The position numbers and the translations under genes were made by a program. The notes below the pieces were generated by a model, which saw only the letters and a program-made list of their open reading frames with translations, had not been told where the DNA came from and did not search any database. This document shows positions 1 to 11,651 of a stretch of DNA of 64,000 nucleotides, piece after piece (position 1 is the stretch's first letter; the number at the start of each line of letters is the position of its first letter). The stretch is from Dastarcus helophoroides. Its lineage: Eukaryota > Arthropoda > Insecta > Coleoptera > Bothrideridae. The stretch spans positions 23,936,692 through 24,000,691 of the forward strand of contig CM053332.1 in the NCBI GenBank assembly GCA_028583605.1, written 5' to 3'.

Positions 1-260
1 GGAAGAACGAAAGAAAGTAAGAAAAACAGGAAGAAAAAAGAAAGAACGAATGAAGGAACGGAAGAAAGAAAGAAAGAAAAAACGAAAGAAAGCAACAACG
101 GAGGAAAGAATTAAAAAAATAAATAAAGAAAGGAAGAAGGAAAAAAGAAAGAAAGAAAGAAAAAAGAAAGAAAGTAAAGAAAAAAGGAAGAAAGAAAGAA
201 AAGAAGAAAGAAAGAAAGATAGGAAGAGAGAAAAAAGAAAGAAAGAGAGGACGTCAAAAT
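1..260. repeat. Purine-rich (GAAA)n-like low-complexity tract
   Basis: Irregular runs of GAAA, GAAG and AAGA on the + strand fill this stretch. Open frames on both strands (all Lys/Arg/Glu on one, Phe/Leu/Ser on the other) come only from the lack of T/C variety and are not genes. Confidence 0.9.
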
Positions 261-960
261 ATACGAAAAAATGCCGAATTTTGAAAAATAATTCACGAAA
301 ATAATCGAAAATTTAAAAAATATATCGAGATTTATAATGAAAATCGAAATTTTTAAAGACAAATCAGAATTTTGAGCAAAATTGAAATTTCGAAAAAATG
401 TAAGTTTGAAAAAAGTAAAGACAAGAAGCCGGAGAAAGATACAATTTGAAAAATAAATCTAAAGTTTTAAGAAAGTTGAAATTAAAAAAACTCAAATTTT
501 CAAGAAACTCGATATTTTTCAAATAAAAATTTTCAAGGAATGGAAATTTTGATAAAATATCAACATTTTCAAAAAAGCCAATACTTAAAACAAAAACCGA
601 AATTTTCGTAAAACATAAAAAAAATTTAAAGGGTCGAAATTTTTCATCGTAATTTAAAAAAAAAGCCGAAATTTTCGAAAAAGTGTTCTTACACTCAAAA
701 GTCAAAATTCTTAACAAAAAAAATCGAAGTTTTAAGAAAAAGTTGCAAGTCTCAAAAAAGTTCAAAGTTAAAATTTTGAAAAAGGGTCCAAATTTTGAAA
801 TAATATTAACATTTCCAATATTTCAAAAAAAAATTAAAACCTAATCCGGTGTTAGCAAATATTTATCAAAACTTTGTGGAATTTTTGAATATCTGTTGCT
901 TTTTAATCGTTAATAAAGTTTAGTAATTATGAAAAAAACTTGATATCAAAAACAGTTGAA
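261..960. other. AT-rich low-complexity DNA, no gene
   Basis: Short A and T runs alternate with CGAAATTT-like words. No domain-like peptide, splice-bounded exon or transposon end is visible. The same texture recurs at about 11.8-13.9, 31.8-34.3, 53.9-54.8, 56.4-57.0, 58.0-59.3 and 62.8-63.9 kb. Confidence 0.7.
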
Positions 961-1967
961 ATGTTCAAGAAGAGTTGAAATTTGGGAAAAAAATCGAAAT
1001 TTTCAGAAAATCTTGAGTTTATGATCACAACTGGGGGTGCTGCAGTTCCATGGTGTCTATGGATGAGCCGTCACTGTCTGGGGGGAAATCGGCCATCTCT
1101 TCTCTCTTGTCGTTCACTTGGATGTCATCCTTCAAAAGGTGCGGTTGCAATTTTATCCAAATGGATCCTGGGTGTCTTTCCCTTAGGGATTTACTGTGAC
1201 CCATCTTCGTACCGTCTGGGGCTATTGTATTTCGTAGTGTTACTGTGTCAGAACTAAGGCCTCAAATGGTTCGGGATTTTCTGGAATAAGCAGGGTGGTG
1301 CTCCCCAAGCACGCGGCAGAGTCGACCAATAACTAAGGTATGAGCATGTGTCACTCAACCCTCGGTATTTGGAGGGTTAATCCTATATTCTTAACCTTTA
1401 TAGGCTCTTTCGGTTGGGATCTTTGTCAGTTTTATTTTCGGATCCTTATCAGCTTTATTTTAAGATCTTTGCCATCTTTATTTTGGATTCATCTCTGATC
1501 TTTCAATCACGACCTGTGTAGTGACACGAGGAGTTCCAAAGGAATAGTCACCGTCTCGTGGAAACCTCCAAATGTGGGCCTCGAGGACTTTGGTGAAGTG
1601 AGTTCTTGTGAACCTACTCATTTCATAGATTGATAGTGGCACTTGGAAGAATTTCTCGTAAATTATAAATACTAAGCCACGACTTCTTCAGTGATGGAAA
1701 ATTTCGTAACACTTGCCAACTCAATAGAATTTTTCGGCTTTGCTCACCCTCCTAATCTGCGCTTACCTTAAGAAGACTCGACTTTCTATAGAATTTCCAA
1801 GCTATGGCATTCGATATTGAACGGAATTGTCCCCTAACCTATCTTTATTTAAAAAAGTGGTTTATCGCATCTATCTTTATCTCCTCATTTTACTCGCAGT
1901 GCTTCAAAGGCTAATAGGGTTACCCAAAGACTATGCGAGTGGATTGTACTTAAAAAAAACGACTTAC
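961..1967. other. Unassigned non-coding stretch with a GC-richer block
   Basis: Roughly 1020-1620 has noticeably higher GC than its surroundings and reads like a decayed repeat or untranslated region, but no conserved protein is recognisable on either strand. On the minus strand the segment next to 1967 is the start of an intron (donor GAG|GTAAGT at 1968/1967). Confidence 0.5.
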
Positions 1968-3090
1968 CTCAAGTTCGGTAAGGATGGCGGAAGCGTAGGT
2001 TCGTTGTAATCGTACTCGTACTCCTGATCTTTGTAATTGGTGGCAACATCTGGCGTCGTGGGAATCTTTTCGCCCTTAACATAGTCGCTTCCTTCGGTTT
2101 TCAATCGACTTTCTAAACTGAGACGAGTGCTTTCTTCCGTATTACTTTCCGCATTCGTCGTGGAATACAATAGATTATTGATCTCGTTCGCGTCCGATGG
2201 TAAATATGTTGATAAATTTATTTCTTCGGTGGTACTATCCTTACAATCGGTGGTATTGATTACGGTTTTTAAAATCACTGCCCCCGACATCGCACCAGTG
2301 ACGTCTTCTTGCGTCGAGTCGTCACTTTCTATAGTGCTGTAGTCTTCGGTTGTTGGGATATCTGATGTGTTCTCGGTGAATAAATTCGTCGAATTGTCAT
2401 CAAAAAATATCGAATTCTCGGTTACCGAAATGTCGGTAACGTTCACGCTTTCGAAATTCGTCACGTTATCGTAAGATGTTGTTTCAAAAACGCCCGTAGC
2501 ATCTTCTTTTCGCATTTTGCCAAAGGTAGATTCTTCGGTCGTTTCCGCTGGAAACTTCATCGTGTTTATATGGGACATTTCGTATATGGTCGCCTCCGAA
2601 GAACTTCCGTTCGATTCGTCTCGGATGTTTACGAAAACGTGTGTTGGTGAGGCTGGTTGTAGTTTCGCCGAACTAAAGCTCGTTTTTACTTGGGACACCA
2701 AAGAGTTCGACGTAGTAGAATGCTTCTTGTGCTCGCTATTTTCCGGATAGCTTCTCGTAAATTGCTTATTTTTATTCGCAATTAAGGAGTCTAAAATAAT
2801 CGAATTGTAATAAGCCGGTTTCGTCGTGCTGGGATTAAAGAAAGATCCGGTGAATTGTCTCGTAGTTCCGAACGTACCGGACGTCCGTTGACTTTTACCG
2901 GTGGTCGAGTTTGGCGATTCGGCGATTACGTAAAACGGGACGCCGGATTTCTTTTGGACGACGCCATGTCCGACGGTAGAAATCTTATTGAGCGGCTTAC
3001 GTTGGATTTCTTTGCGTAATTTGGCGTATTCCTTGCTGACAATCGGAAACTTGCCGTAGTTTGGTTCCGGTTGGATTTCAATAGTGCCAC
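1968..3090 (-). CDS. Tnc: Tenectin-like VWC protein, Ser/Thr-rich exon following the last VWC domain in the window
   Basis: This is an internal exon of a secreted matrix protein. The acceptor is TTTTTACAG|GTGGCA at 3091/3090 and the donor is GAG|GTAAGT at 1968/1967. The 373 whole codons between contain no stop. The first codon (A+GT, Ser) completes exactly with the base left by the exon ending at 4570. The first ~130 residues are basic and Ser/Thr-rich. The rest is acidic and Thr/Ser-rich with many N-x-S/T sequons, then a tyrosine-rich acidic patch (YEYDY) and a proline-rich end. It has one cysteine and no globular domain, so it looks like an extended, probably glycosylated spacer. The exon ends two bases into a codon, so the protein continues beyond the window. 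No RGD motif is seen. The tenectin assignment rests on architecture only. Confidence 0.75.
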
Positions 3091-3407
3091 CTGTAAAAAT
3101 TCAAAAGAATTTAAAACTCAATTTAAAATGATCGTTATTGTTATTTTCGCTACTCTTACTGCTGAAGTATACATTTAATTTGATCGATAGATGGAATTTT
3201 TTGAGTGAAAAGTTCTTTTGGCGCCTAAGCGAATTTTGATAGAAGGAAAATTTGTGGTGTTGCGTCAGCATCATGCTAATTGTGTCACCATTACATTAAT
3301 TTTCATTATCAGCATGCTCTACTGTTAACATGTTATATGCTAACAATGTTAACATGTTACATGCTACAATGAATATCTATGATATTCTATGTATTTTCTT
3401 GACGAAG

Positions 3408-3905
3408 TATTAGTATTTCTATTCATGTTTTATTGGCTTATTCTTCGCCAGTTATTCCTTTCACAATTCTAAATTTTCAGTAACTTTCTGTTAAGGATTG
3501 GCAATCTGTTGTAGATTGCCCCAAGCAGCAGATTTTAAAGATTGCCTTAGAATCACCTGAGGAATAATCTAATAAACTGTCAGAATTATTTCTGACAGCA
3601 TACACGAAATTTTAGAGGAAGATGTTTAAATTGATATTCTGACGACGGCAGAGAATAAAACTGCCCGAAACATAAAAATTTTAACATAATCTTGTTGTTA
3701 TTTAGTTTTTACGTCGTTTAAATTTTAAAATAGTTTTAAGTGTTTTTCAGTGTTAAGTGACAAACGGCAATTGACAAATCAAGATCTAACGCAATCGTTG
3801 CTTGGGGCAATCTGTAACAGGTTGTCAATCCTTAACTGAAAATTTAGAATTGTGAAAGGAGTAACTGGCAAAGAAAAAACCAATAAAACATGAATAGAGT
3901 ATCTA
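3408..3905. mobile_element. Foldback/MITE-like element with ~115-bp inverted arms
   Basis: The left arm (about 3410-3533) and right arm (about 3793-3905) are inverted copies sharing blocks such as CAATTCTAAATTTTCAG and GATTGCCCCAAGCA. The middle is AT-rich and non-coding. It lies in the intron between the exons at 4570 and 3090. No clear target-site duplication was found. Confidence 0.7.
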
Positions 3906-4015
3906 TGAGTAAGACGTGTAACAGTATTGAAAAATACGTGATCGGCAGCGGAGTTTGGACTCGCGACCTATCACTCAAGCAACAATCGTCCTATCAATTG
4001 TACCAATCCTATTGT
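3906..4015 (-). mobile_element. tRNA-derived SINE copy (minus strand)
   Basis: Read on the minus strand, a box-A-like TGGTACAATTGATAGGACG is followed by a box-B-like GGTCGCGAGTCC. A tail then runs CCGCTGCCGATCACG and on through TTTTTCAATACT. The tail matches the copy at 16352-16475, which makes this a dispersed element and not a functional tRNA gene; no intact cloverleaf could be drawn. It abuts the right arm of the foldback element. Confidence 0.55.
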
Positions 4016-4569
4016 TGAATGAAAAGTTTAGTTTACTTGATAACCCATCCTTACGTCTACAATATATAATTTAAAAGTTGACTATATCAAAAAATCAAAG
4101 AAAGAGGCTGGCAAATTGCTGGCAGGGTAAATTAGAAATGCGGCGTGTGAGCTTAAAACAGAAATCTCGTCTCGACAGTATCACACACGCAGTCAACAGA
4201 CAAATATCGTACAGTCAACAAACAAAGGCATAATAAAGAAGAAAGATGGTATGTTAGTTTGTTGCTTTTTATCGCTTACACGCATATCGCATGCGTATTA
4301 CGTGCACCCTCGTCATAAAAACACGTAAAAACTTGACTAATAATAATTTTAATTTACAAATTATGAAATTTTTTATGTTTGATATTGCGCAATTAGTTTG
4401 ATAATTAAAAAATAACAATGTTATATCGTAGTTTTAAGTTTTCACTTCCATCGGCAGTTCCCATAACGGTTCATTTTTTTAAATTTAGAATATCAGCGTA
4501 TACGCACCCTAATATGTATGTAGAATGAAGAAAAACAATTCGTATTACTTTTGAAGCTTATAAACTTAC
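4016..4569. other. Rest of intron, nothing recognised
   Basis: Intronic AT-rich sequence between the SINE and the donor CA|GTAAGT at 4570/4569. No coding or transposon signature was seen. Confidence 0.6.
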
Positions 4570-4761
4570 TGCAATTGTAGCTTGCGGCACAACATTGTCC
4601 CGGTTTGATAACGGGCGTGCACCCGAGCAACGGTGGGGCGCAAGATAGAGGCTCGCATCTTAAGATTCCTCTCAAACAATAGCAATTATCACAGACGGAG
4701 TGGCCTACGCCGAAGACCTTACCTCCCTCAGAATAAAAGTTTCCATCTACGAGACACCCGT
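4570..4761 (-). CDS. Tnc: Tenectin-like VWC protein, fifth VWC domain exon in the window
   Basis: The exon encodes one whole von Willebrand factor type C domain in 63 codons. The acceptor is GATTTTCAG|AC at 4762/4761 and the donor is TGCA|GTAAGT at 4570/4569; both introns are phase 1. The order is GC-x-VDG-x-FY, then C-x2-C-YC, RC, SC, GC, CC and a final YNC, ten cysteines in the family spacing. VWC domains are disulfide-rich extracellular modules that mediate protein-protein contacts. The preceding intron is only 81 bp. The next exon opens directly into the Ser/Thr-rich spacer (3090-1968). An upstream ATG frame reaching 4792 runs into the intron and is not the exon start. Confidence 0.9.
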
Positions 4762-4842
4762 CTGAAAATCGAACGGAATCAGAAGGCGACAATTAACCGA
4801 TATTTTCGATTTTATCGATATTTCGTCAATTTATGGTATTAC

Positions 4843-5094
4843 CGCTCACATCTACTTCTGTCTCCTTCGGTTTTTGGGTGGTGGTTGTGCTGATTTTCGG
4901 AGGCAGTGCGGTGCAATTGTAATGGATGGGACAACAATTGTGATCTTCGTACATGGGGGTGCAACCGTCGACGGACAACAAACATTTCGGTTTGACGCAA
5001 GTCTGCTTTCCTCCGAGACAAAAACAGTACTCGCACAACGAAGACGAATCCATAGCTGATCCGGGCCCGTAAACGCTTCCATTCACGATGCAAG
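4843..5094 (-). CDS. Tnc: Tenectin-like VWC protein, fourth VWC domain exon in the window
   Basis: The exon has 83 codons between acceptor GATTCCAG|CT (5095/5094) and donor GAGCG|GTAATA (4843/4842), phase 1 on both sides. It starts CIVNGSVYGPGS, continues with C-EYCFC, TC, KC, GC, NCC and ends YNC, giving ten cysteines in VWC spacing. A short Thr/Lys/Glu-rich tail follows that links to the next VWC domain. The last base G joins AC of the next exon to give Asp. Two other minus-strand frames over this interval are shadows. Together with the exon at 4761-4570 it forms a tandem VWC pair. Confidence 0.9.
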
Positions 5095-5247
5095 CTGGAA
5101 TCAGAATTTCATCGCTATTTATCTAGAGAAAGATTAATTGTTTTTTTTTAGCACGAAGTTAGATCAATTAATGTTAATCTCGAATCGGGACAAAAACGAT
5201 ATTGATCGAACCTCGTAGGTGTCATAAAAACAGAAAACGCGTTTCAC

Positions 5248-5334
5248 CATTTAAAGAGTTCTCTTCGTATTCTAGTAAATCCGTGCCATCGAAGTCCGAT
5301 CGTGCTTCTATGCTATTTCCACCGTTGGGAATGT
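5248..5334 (-). CDS. Tnc: Tenectin-like VWC protein, small acidic linker exon
   Basis: This 87-bp exon was found by splice signals and phase. The acceptor is CTTTTCAG|ACATTCCC at 5335/5334 and the donor is AATG|GTGAAA at 5248/5247. Its 28 whole codons are open and encode an acidic linker containing IPNGGNS and LLEYEENS. Both flanking introns are phase 1, and the terminal G completes Ala with CT of the downstream exon. The frame is the only one compatible with the VWC exons on either side. It has no cysteine and no known fold. It could be optional, since skipping it would keep the frame. Confidence 0.7.
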
Positions 5335-8300
5335 CTGAAAAGAAAGAACACGGGTGCATTAAGGGCATTTAGTATTATTTATGTTTATGTCGAAATGGTT
5401 CTACGACGTTTATTCAAATAGGATGTTTGTACAAATACGACGCTCTCGAATAACACTCCATTTAAAACCGCGATCTCGGTTTACCTAAGAGCACACGAAC
5501 AAATTAATCCAACGTGAAATACGTGACGCACAATTCTATTGACAACCGAGACGTGCTTCTTTTCGGAATTTTCAAATCAATTACGTTATTGTGAATTGTA
5601 TCTTAAATATGCAGTCACTAGTCTCTGGCGGTCACATTGTCAACTTTAAAAGAGGATAGATCGGGTGATTGAAAAAATGTTGTTCAGGTATGACATATTT
5701 ATGCTGAAAAATATTTCAATTACAACCTAAACCTCTTTTCGGGCTATCACTAGCTCTATCGTTAAATAAGGAAGAGTATACAACGATTGCGCCACAACTG
5801 GCAATCGGGAATCGAGAGAAACAAATAAACCAAACATTGCTTAGGTTAGATTTGGTCTACAGAAATGGAAAATGAAAAAAGGGGCCAATTTCAAAACATC
5901 AAAGCACGGTAACTCAGTATGTTTACCATGCCAGAGGCGAAACTCTTCTGAATTGTAAATTGGTACTGTGGTGAGTCGAGTTCTACTAAACTGTTCTATT
6001 TCCTCGTTTGTTTTATTTAATTGAATTTTATTCAATTTTTCTTGGAAATATTAAATCTCCAAATATTGTATTATAAAAATTCTTTGTAACATAATGTTTT
6101 GCGTGAGAAACAGATTTCTTAGCAGTTCACAAATTTGATAAGTGTTATTTGTTAGGCCTGGTCTGTTTCAAAATAAAATGATTTAAGCACACATAAAAAC
6201 GGAAGTAAAAGAACATGTTAGTTTTGAAGGACCCCTGAAAAGTAAAGTAATAAATTAGAGCACTAAAAGAGCTGTTAAGTGTCAATAACGGAGATCGCAG
6301 CAAATCTCTCGGCAAAACCATGTGATGGTAGACTGGAGGAATTTGACGTTCAAAAAACGCCCTTATAAACACGTACATACAATTGTAAGTTATTTAAATT
6401 TGAATTATCGAAGTAAAACTTGCAAGATAAAGGGACGACATTATTCCAAAAGGGTTTGCAGATTGATATGCACTTTAAGAATCCTTCAAAATTAATTTAA
6501 GGGTTAATTTGGATTAGAAATATTTAAATTAGTCGAAATTCTGCATCCTCATGCCATCTAGCGAGATGCAGAGGATATCTTTCGGTCCCCAGAAATTAAG
6601 GGTAGGGGGCGTAAAGATAAAACACCCAAAAACCAACTTTAAGGTAGTCAAATACTGAACTTCGATGAAATTAGTTTAGAAATTATGTTCAACTCCCGGA
6701 CTTATAAAAACGAGTACGAAATACGGGAGTTAAAAAAAAACTGCTTCTGTTTGTGCTAATAAACGTGAATGAACACAAAATTTCTGTTCAACGTGAAGTT
6801 CTTGTGTCATTTGTGTGATGTTTGCTACGGAAAAAAATAAATAGGCAAGTAAATTTTAAATTGTCTGACGATTTTATTTGATGATCTTTCGCTCTTATAT
6901 GATTTAATTAACTTTTCCTAAAATTTGACAAAATACTTGTTCTTAATTTTGATCAATATGGGGTTGGGGGGCGTACACAAAAAAAAAAGAAAAAAGAATT
7001 TAAAACTTCCACAACAAACCGAATGAATGAGAAAGTCGTTATTAGAAAATTATTATAGGGCCAAGAACCCTACAGCTGACTGGTGCAACTATCAGTTTCA
7101 AAAAAAAGAAAACAAATAAAAAATACAAAGAAAGACTAGAAAAAGAAAAGGAAATAAAGCGCATTCGTTTCATACAAACATTTTCATTTCCTTAAGGTTA
7201 ATTTTAGTGTTCTGCTGTTGGAAGCTGAGTTTCCAGGGGTTCCAAAATAATTTATACCCATCACCACAAAGGTCCGGTAACTGGCAGCAGACACATATAT
7301 TTAGGTTTTACTGATGATGTTCTGCAAGTTCTAGAAACGTGGGCATTGTACACCTTAACATCCTAGAAGCATAAGCCACAATAAGCTTTTACCTAGTTCT
7401 TGTTTTGGTGTATTCACCTAGTGCTACCTCATTCGCAGATTCTCCTTCGTAGATTGCTCGAATTCCAAAAATATAGGACAAGACAACCTGGCCCAAAAAG
7501 AGCCTTATAGATCTGTTGACAAATGGGGAGTTCTAACGTAGGTGAACGAGTAGTATCAGCATCAGCTCTCGTTAGGGAGGTGTTTTGACGAAAGAAATGA
7601 GAACTTCTTGCCAGTTTCTAATTTTAATTTAAATGTTTTTTTTGTGCTAAGTCAATCTGGGCCACTTTCTCAGCTAGAAAACGCCCCTTCTATTAGATTA
7701 GTAACCGTAGAAGTAGATGTAGTGTTGGAAGGGAAAATTCTGCTCAGAAAGTTTCTACGAAAACTGAACAATATTTTATTTTTTTATGACACTGGTTTGA
7801 GTTCGAGTGATTGAATTTGGTATGAGAAAAACAGAAAGGAAAACAAAGGAACAAGTAAACAAAAACAAAGTGAGAAAGAGTGAGAGAGAGCGAGAAATGA
7901 GTAAGATTGAATCAACATTTATGAATTTGATTTATTACGATAAATCACAACTTCATTTCCAAGTTTCAGCTCAATTTTCTCGTAGCATTATCCTTTGGAT
8001 ATTGTTAACTCAAAGCTTTCAGTAGGAAACTGTATACTATGTGACGAATGCTTAAATATAGAAGCGACAAAACACACAAGAATTGGGGAATAAAAACAGA
8101 CACCTGAAGATAGTTTGAGAATCTCTGCGTACAAACTAACCAACGAACACTCACCGATAATCAGGTACAAAGTTAGCTGCATTTGATTTGAAAACCTTTA
8201 AGTACAAACTAAATGGCTCAGCTGGGGAAAACATTGCGATTATTAGGGTTAAGATAAACTTTGGGAAATTAATAACCAACGTACCATATATGAGCGAAAG

Positions 8301-8783
8301 AGTTAAACAAAGGATGCCAAACTATTTGTGCTTAATAAATTCTCTTAATTTTCTAAAGAAATATTTCTCTCAAATCTGTGTCCAGCAAATTTAAACAAGT
8401 TGAAACAAACAGGTTCACTTTTATTTTGTTGTATTATGCTTAAGAACACTTGAAAATCACAAACTCTACGAACTGGGGTTACAATTTATTGGAATAAAAT
8501 AATTTTAAACACAACGTAGACAAATTGGGTCCGAAAATCGAAGGTAAATTATCCTTCGAAAAATTTTTTTAGATGAGCAAAATTCGACAATTTTAAAAAA
8601 CTATATACACTCACTGGTCATGATCTCTCATCACATTTGGTGCCGTGGCCAGGATACAATCGCGACGGCTGCTCATCACAGTACAAAGGATAAGAAAGTT
8701 TAGACAGAAGAGCGCGGTTAACTCAGTACGTCCACCATACCAGAGACGAAACTCTTTTTTATTTTTTATTTATTGTTTCTTTT
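5335..8783. other. Intron DNA with dispersed repeat fragments
   Basis: This is the right-hand part of the intron between the exons at 10479 and 5334. No convincing exon was seen. A ~45-bp segment at 5909-5955 recurs at about 8717-8755 (shared TAACTCAGTA and CGAAACTCTT), so both belong to one repeat family, and the second copy lies next to the hammerhead motif at 8784. At 7830-7900 the + strand is purine-rich. The rest is unassigned. Confidence 0.55.
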
Positions 8784-8830
8784 TTCCTGAAGAAGACCCC
8801 TACGATGATGGGCGAAACGTCGAATATTTT
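8784..8830 (+). ncRNA. Hammerhead ribozyme-like motif (family C)
   Basis: The core CTGAAGA (8787-8793) is followed by a hairpin closed by CCC/GGG (8797-8812), GAAAC (8814-8818) and GTC (8819-8821). Helix I pairs the TTC before the core with GAA after the predicted cleavage site (after C8821). Helix III is only the palindrome ACGT, which cannot close as a monomer but could pair between two molecules. Helix II has a bulge. The flank after it (about 8830-8870) recurs as an inverted pair at 23258-23430, so the motif belongs to a dispersed element. Activity is not shown by sequence alone. Confidence 0.5.
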
Positions 8831-10478
8831 CAGTAGTTCTTTGACAGGGTCCAATCCCGGAAGAAGTATATCCTGTACTGACTCTGGCCGTGGAAGTCTT
8901 CGTTAACATAGATTTGGTAAATGAAAACATACGAGACAATAAATGATACCTTCGCTCCCAGGATCCAGAATAAGGGGTTAGATGATTCGCTTTTTTGCAT
9001 AGAAATTGATCGATGGCGAATTGCCACAGAAAGTTTATGCGAAGAAGTAACTAGAAGTGGTTAACACGCAAGAGGTACCTTCCAAAGGTCTACGTTTTGA
9101 ATAAATCTATGAGGAAAACATATGATGGAGACCGAGATATTTTAAATTAACAATAAAGGTTATTTATCGACAAATCAGCAGCCTGGTTGCCAACAAATAA
9201 TTAATATGTTACGAAATTAAATATTCTGGCTGTTTGATCATTAATTTTATGAATGCGCCACTATTTAGTTTTTAGGATTCATAGTTTGTATCATACCAGT
9301 TAATTATTTTCGTACAGTTTATATTATTTAATTCTCGTCAGGCCGATCAGGTTAAAAATCTAAAAGAGATAAATTATTTTTATATTAGTTTCAAGTATAC
9401 TGAGCGACTAGAGTATGTTATACAGATAAGGAAAAATTTTCATTGTCCATGTCAAACGCTAAGAATTGTCCCTTCCATAGTTTTCTAGTTTTCCGCTGAA
9501 CGTATTCCCCTACTTTGACGCAGCATTCTCGTATCTTCCAGTTTAGATGTTAAAAAAAATTCGTCGAGAGTTTTACAACAGACTGAAATATTGTTTGGTA
9601 CAGTCTGAACTCCTTATATTGTAATGTTTAAAGAGTTATTATGTTATATTCTTCATTAGAATTATTATTTATTTTGTTTAAGAACGCTCGTGTATTTTGG
9701 TTATCAAAGAATGTCAGTTTTATTTTGCCTCAGACGTTGATTAAATCAACGGACTAAAAGAACAAGCAACATGTGGTACGCAAATTTTAATAAAATTGTT
9801 GCCTGCCAGCAGTTATCTCGTAACAAAGCACGTCAGAAGCTACTGAAATCTCCATCAGCACTGATCGCTGCGCTCTGCGTTGAATTGTTTACACCGGTGT
9901 AGGAGAATACAAGGCGTCGCCCATCTATCCCACTATTAGCTCTCAATGGTAAATCTCTCATTAACATTCTCCCTATGGACAGTGTTTGACTTTCCTGATG
10001 TGTATGTCAGAAAGACTGAGAATCTGAATAGCAAGGTCGCCTTATCCTTATCTCTTAGTATCCACGGTCTTTTAGTTTGATTTGAGTTTCTCCGTGTGAG
10101 GACTACGTCACACATTCTTTGGAAATAACTGATTTCTAATTAAATAGCCGAATGATTTGAAATGAATTAAACGGAAGATTGAAAAATGAAAATTTTCACA
10201 AGTAAGAATATGTGTGTCGTTCATCGTTGGCGGCTTACTATATCCGTTCTTCAGAAACCAATTTATTTTAAATTCCCAAACTTGACCATTTTGTTCTGCG
10301 AAAAGAATGTCCACTTCATTCTTAGTTCATTCGCAAACTAGACTCGTACGCTGCCCAGAGAGATATTAAATTTACAAATCTACTATGACAAAGTTAATAA
10401 TTATGACAGTAATCAGTCGTCTAACAACAAGAATAAGTTCCGGCAAAACCAAAAAACGTTCGAAGTATACCTCAATAC
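8831..10478. other. Intron DNA, nothing recognised beyond the repeat edge at 8831-8900
   Basis: The first ~70 bp belong to the repeat that also forms the palindrome at 23.26-23.43 kb. The remainder is AT-rich intron without coding signal. The donor of the upstream exon is at 10479/10478 (CACAG|GTATTG). Confidence 0.55.
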
Positions 10479-10673
10479 CTGTGCAAATAAGTTCCGGACA
10501 ACATGTTCTGTATCTGTGCAGGAGGATGCATCCAGGAGGGGGCGGATCTGGTAATTTCGGGCACACTCTCAGGTAACACAAAAGTACACCTCTGTTGCAC
10601 GTACAATTCAAACATGGTTCCGCAGTGGCCACCTCGGATCCTTCGTCGTGTCTTTCGTCCTCGTAATAACAAT
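10479..10673 (-). CDS. Tnc: Tenectin-like VWC protein, third VWC domain exon in the window
   Basis: The exon has 64 codons between acceptor TTTGTTTCAG|AT (10674/10673) and donor CACAG|GTATTG (10479/10478), phase 1 at both ends. The domain begins CYYEDERHDEGSEV, then PC-LNC-TC, LC, VC, GC, TCC and a final IC, giving ten cysteines. An unusual PPPPGC stretch stands before the seventh cysteine. Its 5' partner exon is not adjacent: the next recognisable minus-strand VWC-type exons lie about 49 kb upstream (59.7-62.5 kb). Its in-phase acceptor would accept any of those phase-1 donors. Whether it belongs to the same gene as those exons or to a separate paralogue is open. Confidence 0.88.
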
Positions 10674-11280
10674 CTGAAACAAAAACGCCTTAGCTTTCAA
10701 TTTGGAATGAGCAAATTTAAAGCGAAATATTTCAATCGTTTCCAATACATAATTATTTTGAATTTATCACACAAATGAAATAAATGGATAGTCTGAGGAC
10801 TGTTGATAGAAGTGAAAACTTATAACTAGGAAATAAGCGTATTTTTCTTTAATTTTCAAATTAATTTTTGTACCAAAAATTAAAATTTCGTACAAACTAT
10901 TTTAGTACCCACTGTTGTAATGCACAGCGATTCTACAATTAAACAATTAAAATAATTTTCAACAATGATGCACTTTGCTTACTTTGCTTAGATGGAGGTT
11001 GATTAGAGGTTAGGTTAATTTGACTTTCACTGTAACCTGCTTCAGTTAAGTATACATAATTTTTCCAATTTTTATCACAACTTCATGATATTTGGTATTA
11101 ATTATTGACTCAACTATCAATTAGTTGCAACGTTGCCGCTTCAAAATTATGTGCCTTACTTTCGATTAGGATTTTTAATTCATTTAATGACTTTCTTAAC
11201 CCATTCACTGCTGATTCAAAAATGAATGAAAACTACAGGTGCTCAATATATCTACTATTAAATGAGTAAAAATTTGGAAT
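10674..11280. other. Intron DNA, nothing recognised
   Basis: AT-rich, no splice-bounded frame, no repeat ends seen. Confidence 0.55.
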
Positions 11281-11651
11281 CAACAGTTCTTGAGAAGATT
11301 TTAATTCTTTAAGAACAAATTTTTTATCTCCTAAACAGCTCTATCGATTTCGATGAAACTTGGTAATTAAGGTTTTTTTTGATTAAAAAAAAATTGATAT
11401 CACCATTTTTAGGGATATACTACTCTTTGAGGAAGAAATTTTTATCTCAGAAACGGTTGCATCGATTTCGATGCAATTCGGTAAATAAGGGTTTTTTGGA
11501 TTAAGAAAACGATAAGAATATAAATTTGGGATCGCATTTTGTCAGGGACATCATTGGTCTCCAGGAACAATTTTTATTTCTGAAAAGGTTTTATCGATTC
11601 CGACAAAATTTAGCAAATGGAGGATTTTTGTGTCAACAAAATGATCTAGAC
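11281..11651. repeat. Degenerate ~175-bp tandem repeat, left block
   Basis: Diverged units share ATCGATTTCGATG followed by AACTTGGTAA and an 'agggacatc ... ctccttcaggaacaatttttatctc' type core. The array is split by the hAT-like element at 11652-13999 and resumes at 14008. Confidence 0.65.

Noticed and set aside
50..765. Small open frames in purine- or AT-rich DNA
   Set aside because: Homopolymeric Lys/Arg/Glu or Phe/Leu/Ser translations from low-complexity sequence.
1968..3090. RGD integrin-binding motif expected in tenectin
   Set aside because: Not present in any exon found here; it may lie in exons outside the window, or the gene may not be tenectin.
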